64,000 nt of DNA. Origin: Nitrosomonas sp. (GTDB taxonomy: Bacteria > Pseudomonadota > Gammaproteobacteria > Burkholderiales > Nitrosomonadaceae). Of this stretch, positions 1 through 8,052 are shown piece by piece (the stretch's first letter is position 1; every line of letters starts with the position of its first letter). The DNA lies in assembly GCA_019635215.1 (NCBI GenBank), contig JAHBZZ010000003.1:146878-210877 (forward strand). The letters run 5' to 3'. The translations under genes were made by a program, and so were the position numbers. The notes beneath the pieces were generated by a model. It saw only the letters and a list, made by a program, of their open reading frames with translations, searched no databases and was not told the DNA's origin.

Positions 1-1
1 C

Positions 2-400
2 TACATGTCGAATGGAGACGCCGTGACAAATATCGCTCTGGCAACGACGGAAGTCTGGAAGGATAAAAGCGGTGAGAAACAGGAAAAAACGGAATGGCAC
101 CGTGTCACTTTTTATCGGAAACTGGCGGAAATAGCGGGCGAATATCTCAAGAAGGGGCGTTCTGTTTATGTTGAAGGCAGACTTGAAACCCGCAAATGGA
201 CGGATAAAAACGGCGTCGACCGTTACACGACTGAAATCATCGCCACTGATATGAAAATGCTGGGAAGTCGTTCTGGCTCTGGCAGTGACAGTTTCGACAC
301 ACCCGAGCGAGATGAGCATGAACAATCTGGTCCGGCACGACCATCGCCCAGTAGAAGCAATACGGGTTTTGATGATATGGAAGACGATATTCCGTTTTAG
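2..400 (+). CDS. ssb: Single-stranded DNA-binding protein, 5'-truncated
   Basis: Binds single-stranded DNA during replication, recombination and repair. The reading frame is already open at the left edge (a Tyr codon precedes the first Met), and in bacterial SSB the N-terminal beta-strand 'NKVILVGNLG...' region comes before this point, so the true start lies outside the window; the first Met here should not be taken as the start. Visible family features are the OB-fold segments 'TEWHRV', '[11 protein letters not shown]' and 'DRYTTEI', a Gly/Ser/Pro-rich disordered linker, and the acidic C-terminal tip 'DDIPF' that recruits partner proteins in this family. The 3' end is complete. Confidence 0.95.
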   Translation, partial: YMSNGDAVTNIALATTEVWKDKSGEKQEKTEWHRVTFYRKLAEIAGEYLKKGRSVYVEGRLETRKWTDKNGVDRYTTEIIATDMKMLGSRSGSGSDSFDTPERDEHEQSGPARPSPSRSNTGFDDMEDDIPF

Positions 401-460
401 TGAAGATTGTTTCAGGATGATGCAAGCCTGTTATCCTGACTTATTGTGCTGCTTAGGTAT

Positions 461-655
461 CTATTCCGGATAGAAGAGGGGTTCTTTGATTTCCGCGTTA
501 TAAAAACCGACCTGGTTGTTTGATAAAGAAAATTCTATATTATCGATTTTGCCGCCGATTTTTTCGGCCAGTTTGCGAAAATCCAGAGCCAGCATATTCT
601 TCGGAACGATAAATGCTTGTCGATGCCCGGATTGATAGTTCACGGTTATTTTCAT
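461..655 (-). CDS. Hypothetical 64-aa protein
   Basis: Small ORF of unknown function, reading from an internal Met ('MKITVNYQ'). No domain, signal peptide or membrane segment is recognisable; composition is mixed charged/hydrophobic. The frame continues upstream without a stop into the remnant of an IS630 transposase (residues 'FVMDNAAFH' near 750-775), so the ORF may be a host gene joined in frame to transposon debris. No strong Shine-Dalgarno is seen before 655; an alternative Met lies 14 codons upstream. It converges on ssb. Confidence 0.35.
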   Translation of the reverse strand: MKITVNYQSGHRQAFIVPKNMLALDFRKLAEKIGGKIDNIEFSLSNNQVGFYNAEIKEPLFYPE

Positions 656-689
656 AGTATCGATGTGTGTTGTTGGATTATAAAATTGT

Positions 690-1180
690 TCCATCGACCT
701 AAAAGAACGAAACTTTAATTTGCAAATAGGAGTAATTCTTTTTTGTATTCTGAGATGGAAAGCGGCATTGTCCATCACAAATAACGTATAGATTAATGGT
801 ATGGTCTGCCGCTTCATAGGCAAGATCTTATCCTGGAAGGTGCGCCGTGCGTTTACGTCCGCTTTGGGATGTGTCAGTGTTTTTTTTATAGGTTACGCCC
901 AACTTCCTGAGCGCCATGAAAATAGCATTCTGCGCTACCCCCAAACGGGCAGCACGCTCGTGCTGATAGGCATCCGGGTAGTCGAGAATATCCTGCCGCA
1001 ATACATCAAGATCAATCTTGCGTTTACGGAACCCTTGAGGCTTACGATGAATATCTTTGATCCACCGGGTAACGCTCGCCACACCCACGTCAAATCGATC
1101 CGCCACCTCGATTATTGTGAGCCCTTCTTTCTCTCGCACAGATAGAACTTTACGCCGAAAGTCTAATGAATAAGCCATCT
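690..1180 (-). mobile_element. Decayed IS630-family insertion sequence
   Basis: Remnant of an IS630-type element. The first ORF (828-1178) is intact. The second is reached through a run of eight A residues on the minus strand (complement of 880-887), a typical slippage site in this family, after which the shifted frame reads 'THPKADVNARRTFQDKIL'. It then jumps directly to 'FVMDNAAFH', the motif around the second catalytic Asp. The intervening segment that should carry the first catalytic Asp ('DESGF'-type motif) is missing, and the frame decays after about position 700, so the glutamate region is lost too. I could not define terminal inverted repeats. The element cannot encode an active transposase. 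Confidence 0.75.
828..1178 (-). CDS. IS630-family transposase N-terminal (orfA) protein
   Basis: A 116-aa helix-turn-helix protein starting 'MAYSLDFRRKVL', the usual beginning of IS630 orfA products. It has two DNA-binding segments: 'TIIEVADRFDVGVASVTRWI' and a second HTH around 'HERAARLGVAQNAIF'. In intact elements it is fused by -1 frameshifting to the DDE catalytic part; here that part is deleted, so only DNA binding to element ends could remain. I started at the Met before 'AYSLDF' rather than the 26-codon upstream extension because the family begins there. Confidence 0.8.
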   Translation of the reverse strand: MAYSLDFRRKVLSVREKEGLTIIEVADRFDVGVASVTRWIKDIHRKPQGFRKRKIDLDVLRQDILDYPDAYQHERAARLGVAQNAIFMALRKLGVTYKKNTDTSQSGRKRTAHLPG

Positions 1181-1249
1181 TTTTATGATAATCATAATGA
1201 TGTGATTGTGTTATATCACGTTTTTTGATGTGCGCTATAGTAATGATGG

Positions 1250-2626
1250 TTAACAAAGGTCTTTGCTTTTTTCCTGCTGCTTGTAAAGCGTGAAATCAAT
1301 CTGATGTCTTTGCAGCAATTTGTAAAACTCAGTTCGGTTACGTTTGGCCAATCTGGCGGCTTGGGTTACGTTGCCTGAGGTAATCTTTAACAGGCGAACT
1401 AGATAATCTCTTTCGAACTGTCTGCATGCTTCTTCGAAGGATGCGAGCTGTGTTTCCTCCATATTCATCGCATCGTAAACCATTTTATGAGAAATGAGCG
1501 GATTTGCGCTGAGGACAACACATTGTTCGATAACATTCATTAACTGTCGCACATTGCCCGGCCATGCGGCGCTGAGTAGGAGATTAATTGCTTCTGGTGA
1601 CAATCCGTGGACTTCTTTTTCATATTTTTCAGCAAAAGTGCGTAAAAAATGATTGGCCAGTAAGGGTATATCCTCGCGGCGTTGTGCGAGTGAAGGAATG
1701 ATGAGACCTACAACATAAAGTCGGTAATACAGATCTTCCCGAAAATTTCTTGCAAGAATTTCAACTTTGAGGTCGCGGTGCGTTGCAGAAATGACGCGGA
1801 CATCAATTGGAATCGTCTGTGTGGAGCCAACAGGCCGGACAACACGTTCTTGCAGAGCGTGAAGCAGTTTCGCTTGTAGAAATATAGGCATATCGCCGAT
1901 TTCATCAAGGAACAAGGTGCCACCCTCGGCGAGCTGGAACAAGCCTTTATGATCTCGAACTGCTCCGCTGAAAGCTCCTTTGACATGTCCAAACAACTCG
2001 GATTCCAGCAATTGTTCAGGGATGGCGGCACAGTTGATCGTCACAAAGGGTTGACAGCAGCGTTTGGAAGCGCGATGGATGGCGCGTGCGAATAATTCTT
2101 TGCCCACGCCACTTTCCCCCATGAGCAAAACACTGGCATTGCCCTCTGCGACGCGTTCTACCTTGGTGAGAAGATCTCCGATTTCTGCACTCTGAGTGAT
2201 AATTTCCTTGCGCCAGGCAGACTTTGATTCTCCACCGGATTCATTATTATTTGTGCAGGTCAGCATGAGTGCTTGATTTATATGCTTGAGCAAAGTTTCC
2301 GGGTCATAGGGTTTTGTAAGATAACCAAAAATACCACGCTGAACAGCTGCGACTGCATCTGGAATGGTGCCGTATGCGGTTAAGATGATTACCGGTAAAG
2401 TTGGAACAATCCGGTGAATTTGTTCGAACAGTGCCATGCCGTCCATGCCGTTCATTTGCATATCGCTAATGACAAGATGGGGGCGTGTGATATCCAAGCA
2501 ATTTAATGCTGTTTCTGCACTGGTTGCTGTAATGGGTTCGAATCCCGCTGCTGTTAGTCTTATCGACAGCAATTCGAGAAGATCGGTGTCATCATCAACC
2601 AGTAATATTTTCTTTCTAGTTATCAT
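1250..2626 (-). CDS. glrR: Sigma-54-dependent response regulator GlrR/QseF
   Basis: A 458-aa NtrC-class transcription activator of a two-component system. Order of domains: receiver (about 5-120, acidic pocket D11-D13, predicted phospho-acceptor D55 in 'VISDMQMNG'); AAA+ sigma-54 interaction domain (about 145-380) with Walker A 'GESGVGKE', Walker B 'GGTLFLDEIGDMP' and the sigma-54 contact loop as GAFSGA instead of the commoner GAFTGA; C-terminal Fis-type HTH ('NVTQAARLAKRNRTEFYKLL'). It is the last gene of glrK-qseG-glrR and overlaps qseG by 11 bp. The start was placed at the Met immediately before the receiver; two upstream Mets add up to 35 residues inside qseG. In enteric bacteria the orthologous regulator drives sigma-54 promoters of envelope/amino-sugar control genes; the target here is unknown. 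Confidence 0.88.
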   Translation of the reverse strand: MITRKKILLVDDDTDLLELLSIRLTAAGFEPITATSAETALNCLDITRPHLVISDMQMNGMDGMALFEQIHRIVPTLPVIILTAYGTIPDAVAAVQRGIFGYLTKPYDPETLLKHINQALMLTCTNNNESGGESKSAWRKEIITQSAEIGDLLTKVERVAEGNASVLLMGESGVGKELFARAIHRASKRCCQPFVTINCAAIPEQLLESELFGHVKGAFSGAVRDHKGLFQLAEGGTLFLDEIGDMPIFLQAKLLHALQERVVRPVGSTQTIPIDVRVISATHRDLKVEILARNFREDLYYRLYVVGLIIPSLAQRREDIPLLANHFLRTFAEKYEKEVHGLSPEAINLLLSAAWPGNVRQLMNVIEQCVVLSANPLISHKMVYDAMNMEETQLASFEEACRQFERDYLVRLLKITSGNVTQAARLAKRNRTEFYKLLQRHQIDFTLYKQQEKSKDLC

Positions 2627-3182
2627 TCGGTCGTGGTTGATTAGAGGTTTTCTTTCGGATGAGATCTTTTTCCATATTGATGATTGCATCGATTCTTTTT
2701 TGTAAGGTTTGAGTTTGCGCTTCTGACGCATTTAATTTTTGCAAAAGGATTTTGGTGTTGGATCTGGCTGTTTGTCGTTCTGTGAGCATTCTTATCAAGA
2801 ATTTCCTGAAATCTACTAAATTAGGCGGAAGATTGACTTCTTGCGGCCAGTTATTCAACAGGTCAAGTGCGGCGCGAAGATCGGTGTGAGTTGTATTGGG
2901 TAGGCTGATAAGCAAAATATATTTGAAACGATCTTTGGCACTGAGACTGTCCTTGTAGTTATCGACAGCGTAACTGTATTCTTCGGTCAGATGGGGATTC
3001 TTTTGTTCAAGCAATGAATCATGATAGCGCATCAATTCATCGAGACTGTTAATGTGATCAGATTCATTGTTTTGGGCCGATTGCTCAGTATAGATAACGA
3101 GTGGCTGGTGTGTGTTTGTAGCGGTGCATCCGGCGATGAAAACACATATTACTAATGATATCGAATTGAAGATGGCATTCAT
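2616..3182 (-). CDS. qseG: QseG-like outer-membrane lipoprotein of the GlrKR system
   Basis: A 188-aa lipoprotein. The signal sequence ends in a lipobox 'IAGC' with lipidated Cys19. The mature part is mostly helical, with a likely coiled coil at the C terminus (about 135-180, 'LLQKLNASEAQTQTLQKRI'). The assignment rests on position: it sits between the sensor kinase and the response regulator, exactly as QseG (YfhG) does between GlrK and GlrR in enterics, where it contacts the periplasmic face of the kinase. It overlaps glrK by 4 bp (ATGA) and glrR by 11 bp, so the three genes are translationally coupled. Sequence identity alone would not prove the family. Confidence 0.75.
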   Translation of the reverse strand: MNAIFNSISLVICVFIAGCTATNTHQPLVIYTEQSAQNNESDHINSLDELMRYHDSLLEQKNPHLTEEYSYAVDNYKDSLSAKDRFKYILLISLPNTTHTDLRAALDLLNNWPQEVNLPPNLVDFRKFLIRMLTERQTARSNTKILLQKLNASEAQTQTLQKRIDAIINMEKDLIRKKTSNQPRPNDN

Positions 3183-4690
3183 GAGCGTGTTTCAGGATCG
3201 TAAGCAGGTAGTGTCAAACGAAAATGTGCGCCTTGGCCGTCATGATCAATGAGTTCGATATTGCCTTCATGTGCAAGCACATATTCCCGTGCGATTGAAA
3301 GTCCTAATCCTGTTCCTTTGATATAGCTGTTCGGAATGCTGCGGCCTTGGTAAAAAGGTTCAAATACTTTATTTCTTTCGGTTTTGTCAACGCCAATGCC
3401 GCTATCGATAATATCGAACTGAATGTTTTGGTCGACTTGTATTGCTGTAATCCTGATGCAACTTTCTGGCGGAGAAAATTTTATGGCATTTGATACAAGA
3501 TTATCAATAATAACGCTAATTTTCTGTTTGTCGCATTCAAGTAATAGATCTGGACAAGCCAAATCTATACAGATTTTTCTGCTTATTATAGAAAGATTCT
3601 GATTTTTTAACACATCAGTAACGATTCGAGCGAGATTGGTGCGCTGTTTGATTAGTGCCGATTTATCTGTTTGCAGCGCGCTGAAGCTCAATAAATCTTC
3701 AATGCGTTTTTGTAATAGAACACTGCTGCCGCGAAGTATGTCAGCAATGAGCTGTTGTTTTTTATTGAGATCGCCAGCTACGCCTTCCGCGAGGAGGTTG
3801 GCACCCTCGCGAATGGCGGTTAGTGGAGTTTTGAGTTCATGTGAAATATGGCGCAGAAACTGAATTTTCTGTTCTTCCAGTTTAAGTAAGCGACGACGCA
3901 TCCAATCCAGGCGCGAGCCGAGGTATTTTAAATTTTGCGGACCATCGACATGCACCGTGTTGGATAATTTGCCTTGTCCCAAATTGTCGATCGCTTCATC
4001 AATCTGACGCAGTGGGCGGGCGATAAGAAACGAGAGAAAAAGCGCGAGCAAGATAACAAATGGAATGAGAATGAGTAATTGCCCTTTTATTAGGAGACGC
4101 ACCTGTGAGGCCATTTCACCTATCTCATTCACTTGGATTCCAATAAGTCGTTGGCTTTCTGTTGAAAAAATATTGGAAAGTGCGAACAACAAGTCGAATT
4201 TGTCGATCAACATCGAGGAATCTTGAAGTGTATCATCTAAAGTCAATACCTCGCGAAAAATTGTTGTTTCAAGGAGTCGCAATTTTTCCAGGATGAGTCG
4301 CTGCTCAAGATGTGGAGAAGCTTGTACAAGCTGAAATGCGATTTTCTCGAATTTGTCATGGCTCTGAAAATAGCTATCAAGTAAAGATATATCCTCCAAA
4401 ATATGTGCATGCTCAATACTGCGTCTCATGACAATAGTTTCGTCGATCAGAGCTCTGCCACCATATATCATTTGTGTTGCTTGATAAATCGTTGCGCGAC
4501 TGTGATCAGCCAATTGATCAATGCGTGACGCGCTGTAAATAAGCGCAATAATGAGCGGTAATCCGACTATTGAGAAGCTGGATAAAATTAATTTAAGGAA
4601 TGATTTGGGATTGTGCCGGAATTCTGGCTGATGGGTAGTTTTTGTTTGATTATCGAATTTTGATGCGAAAGAATCCGAGAAAGTGCTCAT
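3179..4690 (-). CDS. glrK: Sensor histidine kinase GlrK/QseE
   Basis: A 503-aa inner-membrane sensor kinase. TM1 is about 31-53, followed by a helical periplasmic domain (about 54-202), TM2 about 203-225, HAMP about 225-275, HisKA with the phosphorylated His284 in 'HISHELKTPL', then a HATPase with N box 'IIDNLVSNAIKFSP', G1 'DSGIGV' and G2 'GTGLGLSI'. First gene of the glrK-qseG-glrR operon. The order, with an intervening lipoprotein, identifies the GlrK family better than the kinase sequence itself. It should phosphorylate D55 of the downstream regulator. Upstream lies transposon debris rather than a conserved gene. Confidence 0.88.
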   Translation of the reverse strand: MSTFSDSFASKFDNQTKTTHQPEFRHNPKSFLKLILSSFSIVGLPLIIALIYSASRIDQLADHSRATIYQATQMIYGGRALIDETIVMRRSIEHAHILEDISLLDSYFQSHDKFEKIAFQLVQASPHLEQRLILEKLRLLETTIFREVLTLDDTLQDSSMLIDKFDLLFALSNIFSTESQRLIGIQVNEIGEMASQVRLLIKGQLLILIPFVILLALFLSFLIARPLRQIDEAIDNLGQGKLSNTVHVDGPQNLKYLGSRLDWMRRRLLKLEEQKIQFLRHISHELKTPLTAIREGANLLAEGVAGDLNKKQQLIADILRGSSVLLQKRIEDLLSFSALQTDKSALIKQRTNLARIVTDVLKNQNLSIISRKICIDLACPDLLLECDKQKISVIIDNLVSNAIKFSPPESCIRITAIQVDQNIQFDIIDSGIGVDKTERNKVFEPFYQGRSIPNSYIKGTGLGLSIAREYVLAHEGNIELIDHDGQGAHFRLTLPAYDPETRS

Positions 4691-4740
4691 TACATCAATC
4701 CTTGAATATAGGAAAATTAAAGGCTATATCTGCTTAAACA

Positions 4741-5092
4741 TTGAAAAGACTTCTTTGCTCAGCTTGTCAGGCGGATCGTCCCTATCGCTGGGGGTGTCAG
4801 TCGGGATTGCAACGTTCTCACTATTGCGCGTGCAAGCATACGTTCATACCATGTTGGGAACCCCTTTGGTTCGTTTGCGGTATAACTATCGACGCTGCCC
4901 TCTACCAATCTGTGGCCATAGTCTCGAAATTATCCATCGTCCCGTCAATCTTTCTGCTGGCATTCTTTTACCATATCCGGAAGTTCATGCCTACGACAAC
5001 CGACCCAAACAGTGGATGAAAAGATTTCATGGAGTCGCGACTGAGAACTAAGTACTTGGAGAATTATCTGGGCTGGTATAGATAGCTGGAGT
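4741..5092 (+). pseudogene. Remnant of an IS1595-like transposase
   Basis: Broken coding remnant in several frames. The first part reads a zinc ribbon ('CSACQADRPYR' ... 'YCACKHTF') and then, after a frameshift, 'MLGTPLVRLRYNY'. The end reads 'NRPKQWMKRFHGVAT' and, after another shift, 'KYLENYLGWYR' followed by stop, which resembles the C-terminal end of IS1595-type transposases. The catalytic centre between them has been deleted. The family name is from memory of these motifs and is less certain than the statement that this is a decayed transposase. Confidence 0.55.
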
Positions 5093-5328
5093 GTTCGGAG
5101 AGTGTGACTCGCTAATTGTCGTGTTCCAGGCCGTTCTCGGACGAGAAAATTATTCCCAACTATTAATGCAGACATAGCTAAATTAAACGCTTTCTTTCAT
5201 GGAAAAGGAAAGTACTGGAAAGCGGATGTGATGTCAAACGTGCTGACAGGTATGGTTGAACCGGTTTAAAGTGTTATCCGTGAAACGAAGGATCGGCTTC
5301 CTTGGATAGTGCGTACTAGATGGTAAAT
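5093..5328. other. Intergenic, nothing recognised
   Basis: AT-leaning sequence between the transposase remnant and the 3' end of the Sel1-repeat gene. I see no ORF with a plausible start, no clear hairpin-plus-T-run terminator and no operator. It may be further decayed element sequence. Confidence 0.4.
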
Positions 5329-6318
5329 TCAGCCATGAAATTCCTTGATGTGTTGTGAAACTTTCCGATCAAGATCTTTTTTCCAGCTTGCGGGCATGAT
5401 CTGTTCGACTTTTTTCAGCATATCTTCGATTGTGTGTACTTCATGCATGTTTTCTGAGAGTTGTCGGGTAGCCGACAACCACAAATAGGCTTTGGCGAGA
5501 TTTTCAGCGGTGGGCATTTGTGTGTGTTCTGCCACGGGCGCGTTAAAATACAGCCGGGCAGTGGGAAAGTAGGCGGGTGGATAGCCCCGGCTTGCTGCCA
5601 TTTCGTACCAGCTTAACGCGGTTGCGGGGTCGTTGAAGTCATTCTCATGGATTTTGCCCAGATAATAATAAGCCTCCAGCAATTCCTTCCCGGCGGCATG
5701 GCTGAACCACTTTGCTGCAAGAATCGGATTTCGTATCGATTCATCGCCGTCCAAGTAGAATTGTCCCAGTTGCAATTGGGCGTTAACCGACCCGGCGGTA
5801 GCGGCCTGCTGGCAGAGGTTCAGCGCCTTCTCCGGATCTTTGGGTACGCCTTTTCCCTGCATCACCAGTTCGGCGATAGAACAAAGCGATACGATATGCC
5901 CCAGATCGGCAGCCGCCTGGTACCAGTGGATCGCAGCCGTATAATTGATGGGTTGATGCGTGCCGTCCTGGTAGCATTCGCCCAGGAAGTGGTTGGCTGC
6001 AGGTACGCCGTTTTCAGCAGCTTTTTCATACCAGCGGCATGCCTGTACCTTGTCAACTGCCATTCCCCAGCCGTGCTGATGAAATAAACCCAGTGTAAAT
6101 TGGGCCAGGGGATGCTGCTGTGTTCGGGCATGAAAAAGGAATGCAGCGTAGGCCTTTGGGTAGTCACCCGCTGTTAACCACTGTTGCGCTTCGGCCAGCG
6201 CTTTGCGAGTATCCGGTTGCGGCTGGCCGGCGGCGGAAAGAGTGGGAATAAGGCTGAGGACTGTCAGTGCGATGATGATTAAAATGATCGCACGGTTATT
6301 TTTCCGCATGATTCGCAT
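5329..6318 (-). CDS. Exported Sel1-repeat protein
   Basis: A 329-aa protein with a Sec signal peptide or N-terminal anchor (hydrophobic stretch about 10-30, ending near 'LSAAGQ'), followed by tandem Sel1/TPR-like helical repeats. Repeat signatures visible are 'AQFTLGLFHQHGWGM..D..QACRWYEKAAENG', 'ANHFLGECYQDG', 'GHIVSLCSIAELVMQGKG', 'NAQLQLGQFYLDG' and 'ATALSWYEMAASRGYPPA'. Such proteins act as periplasmic or membrane-associated protein-binding scaffolds; the partner cannot be read from the sequence. Same strand as the next two exported-protein genes but separated from them by a terminator-like hairpin. Confidence 0.82.
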   Translation of the reverse strand: MRIMRKNNRAIILIIIALTVLSLIPTLSAAGQPQPDTRKALAEAQQWLTAGDYPKAYAAFLFHARTQQHPLAQFTLGLFHQHGWGMAVDKVQACRWYEKAAENGVPAANHFLGECYQDGTHQPINYTAAIHWYQAAADLGHIVSLCSIAELVMQGKGVPKDPEKALNLCQQAATAGSVNAQLQLGQFYLDGDESIRNPILAAKWFSHAAGKELLEAYYYLGKIHENDFNDPATALSWYEMAASRGYPPAYFPTARLYFNAPVAEHTQMPTAENLAKAYLWLSATRQLSENMHEVHTIEDMLKKVEQIMPASWKKDLDRKVSQHIKEFHG

Positions 6319-6351
6319 GGCATTTTCTGAAAATCAATAAAAAAGACTGCC

Positions 6352-6388
6352 AATAAAAGAAAGGCTGCCTGATGGTAACGCGGCAGCC
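6352..6388 (-). terminator. Rho-independent terminator of the Tail-Collar gene
   Basis: On the minus strand a 7-bp GC-rich stem (GGCTGCC, complement pair at 6363-6369 and 6382-6388) is followed by a T-rich run (complement of AAAAGAAA). It lies about 30 bp after the stop of the Tail-Collar gene and before the Sel1 gene. Confidence 0.7.
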
Positions 6389-6417
6389 GGTTGAAATGGA
6401 ATGAGGATGATGTAAAA

Positions 6418-7044
6418 CTAATTGCGGGACGGGAAGATACCTTCGAGCGCAATGATCCAGTTCATTGCAATGAAGGGCGAACGGTTTTCATGGCTTTGTC
6501 CGCCACCGAATGCATTAATCGTAACGGCTGCCGAATTCATGCTGACATTCGGCGCGGCATTGGAATAAATATTCTGGCGGCTGAGCACCGCCCAGGTATT
6601 ATTGCCCGGATCAGCACTGTTTCCGGCGCCGTTTTGCGCATGAACCGTAGCTGTTGGCGTGATAACAGGTAACTGTGGCGGTGTTAGAGTGACAGATTCA
6701 GCACCGCCTATTTCTCCGATTTGATAATCGGAAAGTCCCGGTCCTTGTCCTGCACCAATCACGGAACGTCCCCGGGTATCCGGCAAGGCAAATGTCGTTT
6801 GGCCGTTACCGCCATACATGGTGCCGAGTATGGAAAACAATGCTGTATTTGAGGAAATAGGGAGTAGCTGGCCATTGGCCAGCGCCCACCCGCGTGGCGC
6901 AAAATTACCGGCAAAGACGCACATGCCTCCCAACATTGGGGTATCGCCGGCACAGGCCTGAACATTGTTGCTGGCCAGAATTCCGGAAAATAGTGAAGCT
7001 GAGATTGCTACGGACAAGGCGGTACGGCGGATAGGGTATCCCAT
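6418..7044 (-). CDS. Secreted phage Tail-Collar-domain protein (MdpB/MTCP-like)
   Basis: A 208-aa protein with a signal peptide (about 1-32; cleavage probably after 'NNVQA') and a Tail-Collar fold: 'MLGGMCVFAGNFAPRGWALANGQLLPI', 'ALFSILGTMYGGNGQTTFALPDTRGR' and 'SPFIAMNWIIALEGIFPSRN' are the conserved core strings. Relatives include the 'microcystin-dependent protein' family and phage collar proteins, but here the signal peptide and absence of phage genes point to a free-standing extracytoplasmic protein. The start is fixed by a perfect AGGAG six bases before the Met at 7044; the longer ORF upstream lacks such a site. Function unknown. Confidence 0.85.
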   Translation of the reverse strand: MGYPIRRTALSVAISASLFSGILASNNVQACAGDTPMLGGMCVFAGNFAPRGWALANGQLLPISSNTALFSILGTMYGGNGQTTFALPDTRGRSVIGAGQGPGLSDYQIGEIGGAESVTLTPPQLPVITPTATVHAQNGAGNSADPGNNTWAVLSRQNIYSNAAPNVSMNSAAVTINAFGGGQSHENRSPFIAMNWIIALEGIFPSRN

Positions 7045-7082
7045 AATAGCTCCTTTCTGGTTGTTCACGAGTTGGTTCTGAG

Positions 7083-7094
7083 CTGTACGTACAG
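7083..7094. promoter_or_regulatory. Perfect 12-bp palindrome CTGTACGTACAG
   Basis: A perfect palindrome 38 bp upstream of the Tail-Collar start codon, in the right place for an operator. No specific regulator can be named. Confidence 0.4.
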
Positions 7095-7099
7095 AAATC

Positions 7100-7130
7100 A
7101 CCGGTGACCTGCTTATACCGGTCTTTTTTT
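7100..7130. terminator. Hairpin with T-run between PEP-CTERM and Tail-Collar genes
   Basis: Two ACCGGT arms (7100-7105 and 7117-7122) with an 11-nt loop are followed on the plus strand by seven Ts. Both flanking genes are on the minus strand, where the hairpin is preceded rather than followed by the homopolymer, so its role as a terminator is uncertain. Confidence 0.4.
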
Positions 7131-7140
7131 GATACGGCGC

Positions 7141-8052
7141 TCAGGCCGTTATTCTGCGCCCAAATAAAATTCCAAGCAACCCGATGCCGATCAGTGCAAA
7201 TATGCCCGGCTCAGGTATTGGATTGGGCGGGTTTGTGTGAATAGCGGCATCGAACGATACGATAGCATCGAGTGAAGCGGAATAACTGGAATCCGCCACG
7301 AATGCGCCGCCTTCAATATAGTGAAGAATATGAAAACTCAGTAAATCCCCCGGGTTGAGTATCTGGACAAACTGATGGAGTTCACTGTCATTAAGTGGCC
7401 CACCAAACGTGCCTGTATCAACACCATTGCTTTGATTACCGAATATTGTGTCTGATAAGAGATCCGAAAAGAACAATTCAGCGCCACTTCCATCAAAAAG
7501 CTGAATTTCTGAAGCGGCAAAGGTATCAGAACCGCTGGTGTCTACATGGTTATCAAAGTCCAGTGAGATGGTGACTGTGATACTGTCCGTTGCGGACAGA
7601 TTCTGCAGGCTGAAGAACAAATCATAAAAGGCCTTGTTTGTGGCATCGGTATCTGTGATGTTCAAGAAATTTCCATTGATATTCGAATGTATCTCCCAGC
7701 CGTCGCCGATATCGGTAAGTGTGCCACCGAGTGGATTGGAACCGGATGTTATTGTGGTGTCATTGATCGTTGTCGCAGTGGACGTGCCGCCAATGGTTTG
7801 TACCAGGCTGCCGGTGTGTGTGGTATTGCCTGTTGCCGGACTGGAGTTTGCCGCGTCAAAGCTGAGATAATCACCCGCATTGGGATCAGTCGATAAGCTG
7901 GTGAAAATTCTTAAATCTGCAGGCAGCGGTGCAGCCGCGATAGTAGCGGCCGCAAGTAAAAAGAAGCCGCTTGTTAACAGTCCTAATCCGATTCGCAAGG
8001 ATGATTTTTTCAATGGATTTTTCAGGTGCCGAGAATGGGATTGATGTTTCAT
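7141..8052 (-). CDS. PEP-CTERM sorted surface/exported protein
   Basis: A 303-aa exported protein with a signal peptide (hydrophobic core about 22-42, 'AAATIAAAP') and a C-terminal PEP-CTERM tag: 'PIPEPG', a transmembrane segment 'IFALIGIGLLGILF' and a terminal 'GRR' basic cluster. This tag is cut by an exosortase (EpsH-type, not in the window), tying the protein to exopolysaccharide-linked surface display. The mature domain is Thr/Ser/Asp/Gly-rich and beta-strand-like with no named fold. The start was placed at the second of two adjacent ATGs because GGAG lies six bases upstream; ATG 8055 or TTG 8064 are alternatives. Confidence 0.85.
   Translation of the reverse strand: MKHQSHSRHLKNPLKKSSLRIGLGLLTSGFFLLAAATIAAAPLPADLRIFTSLSTDPNAGDYLSFDAANSSPATGNTTHTGSLVQTIGGTSTATTINDTTITSGSNPLGGTLTDIGDGWEIHSNINGNFLNITDTDATNKAFYDLFFSLQNLSATDSITVTISLDFDNHVDTSGSDTFAASEIQLFDGSGAELFFSDLLSDTIFGNQSNGVDTGTFGGPLNDSELHQFVQILNPGDLLSFHILHYIEGGAFVADSSYSASLDAIVSFDAAIHTNPPNPIPEPGIFALIGIGLLGILFGRRITA

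Noticed and set aside
4683-5051. 122- and 92-codon plus-strand ORFs between glrK and the Sel1 gene as new genes
   Set aside because: Their translations are pieces of one decayed transposase in different frames; neither is a full protein.
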